DNA of 64,000 bases from Anastatus disparis (Eukaryota; Arthropoda; Insecta; Hymenoptera; Eupelmidae). The notes under the pieces were generated by a model. It was not told the DNA's origin. It saw nothing but the letters and a program-made list of their open reading frames with translations, and searched no databases. Below, in pieces: positions 57,199-64,000 of this stretch (the stretch's first letter is position 1; every line of letters starts with the position of its first letter). The translations under genes were made by a program, and so were the position numbers. The stretch spans positions 451,501-515,500 of the forward strand of contig JAFFSR010000300.1 in the NCBI GenBank assembly GCA_017163975.1, given 5' to 3'.

Positions 57199-57863
57199 AT
57201 GGGGCGCTAATCGGGGCCACTTAAGGCTGCCTCATCTTTCATAACCTCCAATGCAAAATTGTAATGTACTTGTTTAGTTTTTCATTAACTACCTGTTTGA
57301 AAACTTTCTTTAAAATCTTAACAAAATTATCTTGTAGTGTTTTCATAAAATTATCATAAGTTGATGATCTTTGCATAATTTGCCTGGTGAATATTTATTA
57401 AATTTATCAAATTTAGTGATTCCAGAGTATTTGGAAAATAATGAATAAAAAATTTTATTTTTTATGAAATCTTCTAAGCATTGTATATTATCCATTTCGA
57501 AAGGCGGTTCCATATATTTAACATATAATTGCCCATCGTTTATTTCCTTTACATAGTCTGTAGGTACAATTACTGGATACTTAAATTTGGTATCACATAT
57601 ACAGACTAATTGCAAGTATCTTGTCATTGTAAATTCTATAATTTGAGGTTATGCTTTTAATAACTTTCAAATCACATAACATTTTCATAAATAAATTGTT
57701 TAATTGTATATAAAAAAGGACTGTCTTAATATAATTTATACATATATATATTTATTTGTTTAACATACTTATATTGAGCAACACAATTGAAAGCCGGCTT
57801 TTGAAAAATAACTTCATTTACCTAAAGTTCGGCAGCCTTGCGAGGCCCAGATCTGCGCCCCAT
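57199..57863. mobile_element. 665-bp TIR element inside gag, TA flanks
   Basis: Ends ATGGGGCGCTAATCGGGGCC and, inverted, ATGGGGCGCAGATCTGGGCC; both also have AAGGCTGCC further in. TA at 57,197-57,198 and 57,864-57,865. Removing it with one TA gives a continuous gag frame across the junction. It holds a 94-codon minus-strand frame (57,343-57,627) of unknown nature. Confidence 0.65.
57343..57627 (-). CDS. Unknown 94-residue frame in the inserted element
   Basis: Begins MTRYLQLVCICDTKFKYPVI and contains YVKEINDGQLYVKYMEPPFE and CLEDFIKNKIFYSLF. Mixed composition with plausible codon texture and no repeat origin. I recognise no family. It could be the remnant of a transposase from the autonomous parent or a captured sequence. 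No promoter or splice signal is evident. Confidence 0.25.
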   Translation of the reverse strand: MTRYLQLVCICDTKFKYPVIVPTDYVKEINDGQLYVKYMEPPFEMDNIQCLEDFIKNKIFYSLFSKYSGITKFDKFNKYSPGKLCKDHQLMIIL

Positions 57864-58487
57864 TACATACCTCGTATAATACAATCCATAAGCCACAAGA
57901 GGGCCACATCAGAATCTTCCGGTGCCACTCGTGGCCCAGATGTTTGCCCTAAGTCTATTTCTACTCGGGATGGTGCTAGCACAGTTCCGGTGCCATAGCT
58001 GGGCGTCGGATCTTAATAGTTTTGGGAATCCTCTAAAGAAGTCGGCATCTGATATATTATATGCGTCTTTTAATTCTTGAGCCCTTTTCAGAAACGAATA
58101 AAAGTCTTTACCGTCAAAGTGACAGTTCCACTTGCGAATTTTCTCAATAATGCATGTTTCGCTCTGGATGAAAAATGTTTCCCGGCTGGGAGATGCAATG
58201 GTAGGGCAGCCAGTATCATTTGTTGATGAGCCAGCCCTAGCATTGGTATTTATGCGACCATCTGCTTCTGCGCGTTCTAGTTTTTTCAGCGTTTTATACG
58301 TGGTTTTGTCGAAATCATCAGGATCGATAGGGTGTGATGCATAATCTTCTGGGTGTGTCTTGATATATTCTATTAATCTATCGCGGCGCGTTTTAATATC
58401 TCTTTTCGTGGAGCGATGTATTTCGTTTAAGTGGGCGGTTACTGCGTTGTCGGATAGGTCATAGACCCATTTAATGCGTAAAGCCAT

Positions 58488-59030
58488 TGCTAAAGATTTA
58501 AATTATTAAAAATTTTCCCGTTAGGTAATTGTTTTAATGTTTATTTGTTTATGAAAGGCAACTATTTAAGAATTTAGTTGTCTGTCCCGTTCACTTATCG
58601 TTTTAAGCAAATAATAACCGTAAAAAAAGAACGATGGTAATCTAGAAATAAAGAAAAATTTTTATTTTCGCGAGTTTAATTCTATTCTATTTTATTAAGT
58701 TTAATTAGCTTTTATTTGAAAGTATAGAATAAATTTATGTGTGGCGGCGGCCTACGCTTACAATTTATCTAAAAACTAACTAGCCTAACGTATGAGTTAG
58801 ATGAGCAAGATCAGCGATTAGATGGAAAAGGATGGGACGAGATATAATTTTGACTGGATAGGTATAGGAATTAATTTTTGAGTTTCGTATAACTTTTGAG
58901 ATACAAAGAAAAGCTTCAGATTTTGGGGTTTTGGACGGCTCAAACTATGAATTAATAGTTTTAAACCTCCAAGGTAAGCCAATAAATAATTTCGGTGGTA
59001 ATACGCTAAGCAAATTGTTTATGTATCAAA
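58488..59030. other. Leader region of the Gypsy element
   Basis: No gene. Between the gag start and the primer-site-like repeats; contains GGCGGCGGCCTACGC near 58,745. Confidence 0.4.
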
Positions 59031-59520
59031 CGCCATGTAGCTTCAGGTTACAACTGGCGAAATATTAGTAACTGAAATTTTAATTCTTTGCCACGTAACG
59101 TTATGTTACGCTGGCAGAATGAAAGAGTTTTCATTTATAAAAAAAAATTGAACGAAAATTAATTCGATATTATTGTACCATGTGATTTGTTCACAACTGG
59201 CGGATGAGCATAACAAAATGTTGACCGGTTTCTTAAATGTTTAAACGCCATGTAACGTTAAGATGCAAATGGCAAACGAGTAAAAGAAATTCCAAATAAA
59301 AATTTGTTTTACTGAAGGTTTACTGCTCAGACGCCATGTAACGTTTTGTTACAAATGGCGAAAGAGTGTTTTATTTTATTCTTTAAAACAAACAACGTTA
59401 ATCAACTACCGGAAGTCCATTTGTTCGGGCGCCATGTAACGTTTTGTTACAAATGGCGAACGAGTTTTAAAAAACAATGTCAATTGGTTTACCGGAAGTC
59501 CATATGTTCGGGCGCCATGA
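59031..59520 (-). repeat. Repeats with primer-binding-site-like sequence
   Basis: CGCCATG(T)-type units start at 59,031, 59,246, 59,332, 59,430 and 59,513. The typical unit is CGCCATGTAACGTTTTGTTA then CAAATGGCG, a small hairpin. On the minus strand the two rightmost copies read TGGCGCCCGAAC, which matches the 3' end of tRNA-Lys used as primer by many LTR elements. The sequence right of 59,520 would then be the end of the 5' LTR. Confidence 0.55.
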
Positions 59521-60620
59521 GTACCTTGGCTTTATTGTACTCACACAGAGAGAAAAATCAGGGAATAAACGTATGAAAGCGCATCACGCTATTAATGCTA
59601 GTGTTTTTCTAGCAAAATTTTAATGTCTGCCTGCGTTATGCGCTTGCTTCTATCTCACCAGAAAATCGCAAAAAGACCACGGAATTTTCCCGTGAGGTTT
59701 CTTGCAATCAGTAAGTCACAATCTGTGTACCCAATTCATTCCCAGTTTATTAATTTATATATTGAAATAACGTATAAAATAATATATTCGATTCTTTTTT
59801 TCTTCTTTTTTCTGATGAAAACAGTACCTATCAGATATATTTTTTTTTCTTTTTTATTTCATGTGAATAAGTTCTATTAAGTTAACAATATTCTAGGCTT
59901 TAGTGGTTAGAAATCTTTAGATATTATTGTCAAGCATTGTTGATATCATTAAGATTTCATAATAAACCGTTTAAAATATGAGATATATGTACATACAATG
60001 TAACAGTACATATAAAATAATTATACGAACATATAAAACAATCAAAACAATAGTTATAATGATAAATACGTTTTTATGTATCGATATATGTGGATTTGAC
60101 TTTACATATATTCGCATAGGCCTTACGGAAAAATCCGGGGTGCTCTTGCAATTATTACTCATGGATGTTTCACTTTATAATTCTATGGTGACACTGCGTT
60201 AAATTCTTCTGATTTTTGTGAATAAAGCATGATGAAACGTTCACGCTTTATTCGTAAGAAGTTCCTTGCAATAATACTTTGATTTTTCTCTCCATGTAGC
60301 TAATTCATTTACAACGACGAATACAGAATAAAAGTAATAATTATTAATCAAAACTAAATCCTACTTTTTTATACAATACTAATAAACTAAACCTAACCTT
60401 AATGTAATTACAAACAAATAATAAAATTATCTTTTTATCTTTTGTATTGGCCACTTGACGGCTAGTTAAATAAATTAATAGTTAAGTGAAATTTACTTGT
60501 TTTAATAAAAGATAAATTAAATAAACCTTAATTGCTTAATAAAATATGAAACCAAAAATTTAATCGTTTTCTAAAAAGAAACAAACTTTTAATTAATTGC
60601 ACAAAAATCTATCTTGATGA
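59521..60620. other. Possible 5' LTR region and AT-rich DNA
   Basis: An LTR would be expected immediately right of 59,520, and AATAAAG near 59,530 on the minus strand could be a polyadenylation-type signal. No second LTR copy was found, so this is unproved. The frames here are short and AT-biased. Confidence 0.35.
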
Positions 60621-60734
60621 CTCGTGGGTCTGTTTCGGCCCGGGCGATCTATTTTACGTCGGTGGCCTCTACCTGTAACACTACGCAAAAGAAATACCAA
60701 AAAGATTATTAAATGAATAATTAATTCAATAGGT

Positions 60735-60895
60735 GTACGGCACCTTAATATACTATAATTTAGACTACGGCAAAATGGGTAGACGGCACCCTTAATCTAT
60801 TATAATTCGCGGCTACGAAAAGTATATGAAATTTTGGATGGACGGCACCCTCAAATTCTACGGAACAACGGAGGGTATGCGACGGCAAAAGGTTG
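60735..60895. repeat. Diverged ACGGCACC units
   Basis: ACGGCACCTTAATATACTAT, ACGGCACCCTTAATCTATTA, ACGGCACCCTCAAATTCTAC and ACGGCAAAAGG occur 45-60 bp apart. Possibly the leader of another LTR element; the flanking 60,895-61,319 is GC-richer with CTCTCTC tracts and no gene. Confidence 0.45.
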
Positions 60896-61319
60896 CGAGT
60901 GGATGCTCATAGGTAGCATAGATTTATGCCAGAGTGCTCACTTGACGTACCTCTATGCTTCCTGCATATGCACTGTAGTGTAGACCTGTGTGCTCAGCTG
61001 GTCGACTCTTAAGTGCAAGAGAGAAGCTCTGTCTTAACTGTGGTGCTCCACAAGCAAAGACAGCCAGCCACTTTCTGTCTCACTCTCTCTTAGCCTTGTG
61101 TGTTCACTTAGGTAAAGAGAGAGAGAGAGGAGACTATAGGCTACACTGGTTGGCTTGGCTAGCTTCTCGGCTCCTTATATACTCGAGCCTCATTTTTCCC
61201 GTTGCGCGCAACGACATTCGGGGTTGCCACCTAGCGGCTGAGCTCAGAACTGCTGTTCTCTAGTAGCTTGGCCGTCAGGTGGGAAATTCAAGTTGCGTGA
61301 GTATGTATACTCGTTGCAC

Positions 61320-62650
61320 GGTAGACTGAGGTCAGTTGTTAGTAGCGGAGCGTAGGCAAATCGTGAATAAGTTTACATATTTTCCATCATCGATTAATTG
61401 AAATTGCTGGTAGATATACTAAAAAGCTAAATTCTAATATATCAACATGCTCATAGTAAAATTAATAATTTTCAAATGATTTATATTTAATGCTCGATTT
61501 AAAGTTTCAAGAAAAACATCGACTTAACTATAGTTTTGAACTGCAATTATAATTCACATACGCACTGTGCATTTTTTTAATATTTAAAAAAAATATTAAT
61601 TATATTTTTGGCTATTATTGAGTTAAGATTTAAATTTGCATAAAAAAGATTATTGTAATATGCAATTCTTATATTGAACATAATAATTATCATATACTAC
61701 TATAAGTTTTTATTATATACTATGATTATTTTAAATATTTAGTTAAATATTCAACTAATTTATTTCCGTTACTGTTTTTTATATTAGTCAAATCAAGCTT
61801 TTTATATTTAGAATATATTATGATGTAAAAATATAATAAAAATAATCAATTTTGTTGAAATCAATAAAATCTGCTTATTTTTCAACGTCATATTTTTGCT
61901 TATTGATTAATAGTTTCTTTTTCGACTTAAAAATTTGTTACTTGTATCAAGTAATTGACCCTTGTAGTATATGTATGATATATGATACTCATTGTTCTGC
62001 ATGAAACGGTTAAGAGTTCTTTATGTTTTTAACCTATGATTTGACAATATTATAAAGGTTTGTAATTGTTATTAGTAATAATTAATTTACCATATTTTTT
62101 ATAATAGTAAAGATTTTTGTTAATTACGTAAATCTTTATTTTCCATTTTTTTATAACATGATAAGATACAGCTTTATGAATTTTGAAATTGAATTATTTT
62201 GCATGACTTTGGCTAAATAAGTTGTAAATGTATTTAGGAAGCCTCCTCTTAACTTAGAACTCGCACTCTTCTACTTCATGAGTTACAAATTTTTATTGGG
62301 TAAACATATATATTTTTTATAGAGTTTTTTTTATTAAATCATTAACAAATTTTAATAAATTGTTTTTATATTTATTATCATTATATGCTTATTATTTAAA
62401 CAATTCGTGCATGCTTCTAAGTAGCTTAGTAAGTTGCAAATGTATTCAGGGGGCCTTCTCTTTACTACCATTATTCTACTTCATGAGTTGATAATTTGTT
62501 GTGCGTATACATATTTATTTAATATAAAATATATTTTTAAGCAAAGCGTGATGGAAATTTGTTTATTCTATGAGAAACAGGGCTGTCACTAAACCAAAAG
62601 AAGTATTAACTTTTGTCGGCCAGTTCCCACGACTGCCACACCTGGTTTTT
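61320..62650 (+). repeat. Repeat blocks B and C, uninterrupted copy
   Basis: Continuous B then C, starting TAGACTGAGGTCAGTTGTTA, with the B/C junction near 61,810-61,860. This copy lacks F6, the Tc1-like palindrome and the double hairpin, so it serves as the reference for their empty sites. Confidence 0.7.
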
Positions 62651-63020
62651 AATGTAATAGAATAGTCACTGTTTAAAAATTGTTTAAAAAAAATTATATT
62701 TAAAGTTTAAAATTTTTAATATGTACCAATATAACTTTGAAATTCATTTAAAATAATTTTTGTTCATATATTATTTCATTCCATTTTTTGAAATCTTAAC
62801 CCCTCAACTGGTAAGGCTTTTATCACTTTCCGTGTTAAAACTGGTAGTCACAAATACTATGTTTAGGTGTACAAAAATATTGTTTTTGGAGGTTTTTAGA
62901 CCCGCTGATTACATCTCCATCATTACTCTTACAACAAAAAATATGTGCATATATGATACAATAATACTCTTAGTTATTACATTAAATCCATATAACTTGT
63001 AGATATATATATATATATAT
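62651..63020. other. AT-rich DNA, no supported gene
   Basis: An 80-codon frame at 62,760 has no recognisable domain and ordinary AT-rich composition. The stretch ends in a TA tract bordering the next palindrome. Confidence 0.4.
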
Positions 63021-63023
63021 ATG

Positions 63024-64000
63024 GGACGTTTCACGTCAACTCACCTAACAAAAAAATAGAATCCGTCGAAAATCGGTGAAAATGTTCTATTTGATACCCA
63101 AAATATACAAAAAAAATTTTAGAGGTCCAGGTCAAAGGGGTTAGGATTTAAACGTGATGGAATTTTTCGAATTTTCCAAATTTTTTGTTAAATAAATATT
63201 TTAACGAATTTTTTCCTCAAAAACTATCAATTTTTCGTTAAAACTTAATAGAATACTTTTTCTTGGAAATTCGATGTAGAATTCACCTGAATTTTTGCAA
63301 ATTATAATATACTGATATTTATGCTTACTTGATCGATTTAAACATACTATTTAGTATATCTAAAAATCGAGCAGTTTAAATTGGCTTTTTAAAGTCTTAT
63401 TTTTTTTTTGTTTTTTTATGAGGATAAAATATACGAAGCCTTCAGTTGGGCAGCCTTTTCAAAGTTACTTAATTGTGCAAAAATGTCTGTAAAAATCGTT
63501 ATTTTGGACCAATGATGAGATTCGTGATTGTTTTTCTGAAAAAGTATTGATTTTTGGGACAAATGTATGAAAATGTTTTTTATTGGAAATCATGTGTAGA
63601 ATATGAATATATTTTTACAAATTGTAATTTAAGACATTATGAACCATATATACTAAAAATTTAACAAAAAATAAATTTTAAAATTTCAAAATTTCATTTA
63701 TAATTTGTGATGTTTAGCAAATAATGGTTTACAAAAATTTACATTCATTTTACATACAATTTCCAATAAAAAACATTTTCATACATTTGTCCCAAAAATC
63801 AATTCTTTTTCAGAAAAAAAATCACGAATCTCATCATTGATCCAAAATAACGATTTATTCAGACTTTTTTGCACAATTAAGTAACTTTGAGAAGGCTGCC
63901 CAACTGGAGGCTTCGTATATTTTTTCCTCATAAAAAAAAAAATAAGACTTTAAAAAGCCAATTTAAACTGTTCGATTTTTAGATATACTAAATAGTATGT
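63024..64000. mobile_element. Palindromic foldback P4, cut by the window end
   Basis: Starts GGGACGTTTCACGTCAACTC in a TA tract. The centre is near 63,665: GGGACAAATGTATGAAAATG pairs with CATTTTCATACATTTGTCCC. The right end would fall near 64,300, beyond the window. Its end resembles P1 and the 58-bp minisatellite. Confidence 0.7.

Larger units (their letters stand above)
56551..58487 (-). pseudogene. Gypsy gag with two zinc knuckles, interrupted
   Basis: ATG at 58,487. The N-terminal half (57,909-58,487) is alpha-helical with WNCHFDGKDFYSFLKRAQEL. A frame change and an inserted element (57,199-57,863) follow. The C-terminal half (56,551-57,186) contains SWQELKAKLRVYYLSPAKRR, typical of Gypsy capsid, then CWNCKQTGHSRSSC and CSRCGKDGTLSRDC. 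These are CCHC knuckles for RNA binding; the second lacks the His (Thr instead). Confidence 0.75.
54440..59520 (-). mobile_element. Gypsy LTR retrotransposon, deleted and decayed
   Basis: Minus strand, from right to left: leader with tRNA-Lys-type primer sites, gag, protease, RT, RNase H, and then only the C-terminal end of integrase. The order is that of Gypsy elements. Clear LTRs could not be matched on both sides. Confidence 0.75.

Noticed and set aside
53226..62650. Block C copies as the LTRs of the intervening Gypsy element
   Set aside because: They are direct repeats flanking it, but the primer-site-like sequence lies 2 kb away from the right copy and block C also exists inverted at 48-51 kb without Gypsy sequence.

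Overview
The window is AT-rich, intron-bearing eukaryotic DNA made almost entirely of transposable elements, most likely from an arthropod and probably an insect. The coding fragments are a PHD-finger LINE, Gypsy and Copia polyproteins, a THAP remnant, and DDE transposases of types I associate with insect and cnidarian genomes. No bacterial features, rRNA, CRISPR array or free-standing tRNA were seen. The species cannot be named. The only convincing host coding sequence is two short phase-matched exons of a coiled-coil protein (12,270-12,302 and 12,594-12,992), so much of the left third may be introns of one host gene.

Layout. 0-6 kb: small hairpin elements, a 640-bp foldback and an inverted-orientation CR1-like LINE with a dead RT. 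7.5-11.2 kb: near-perfect palindromes embedded in (TA)n and a 58-bp minisatellite. 11.2-14 kb: the host exons and introns. 15.3-16.1 kb: a palindrome. 16.2-20.9 kb: two related deletion derivatives (E1, E2), E1 keeping the C-terminus of a transposase. 20.9-34.2 kb: a 13.3-kb transposon with inverted arms over 2 kb and an intron-containing DDE transposase on the minus strand. 34.3-38.5 kb: a decayed plus-strand Gypsy element split by a foldback. 39.1-44.4 kb: two more dead transposases. 44.4-47.1 kb: minus-strand Copia remains. 47.3-54.0 kb: rearranged blocks of a repeat, invaded by a foldback, a Tc1-like palindrome, a SINE and others. 54.4-59.5 kb: minus-strand Gypsy, lacking its integrase core. 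61.3-62.6 kb: another copy of the 47-54 kb repeat. 63.0 kb to the end: a palindrome cut by the window edge.

The most distinctive thing is a group of foldback elements (22.8, 23.5, 26.9, 29.0, 35.8 and 48.4 kb; the first also mirrored at 32.3 kb). They share a short terminal pattern (CCCTGTTGAAAA, CCCTACTGAAAA, CCCCAGTGAAAA and similar), usually lie between TA dinucleotides, and are filled with many copies of a short word that differs between elements: TTCATATGAA, GAGATCTCAT, ATGACGTCAT, AAGTGTATCA or GAAACTGAAA. TA duplication is supported independently: homologous unoccupied sites exist for the 48.4-kb copy, and removing the 35.8-kb copy with one TA restores the reading frame of the interrupted Gypsy gene.

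All readings are by eye. Boundaries of IR elements are good to a few bases where TA flanks or empty sites are cited, and to tens of bases elsewhere.
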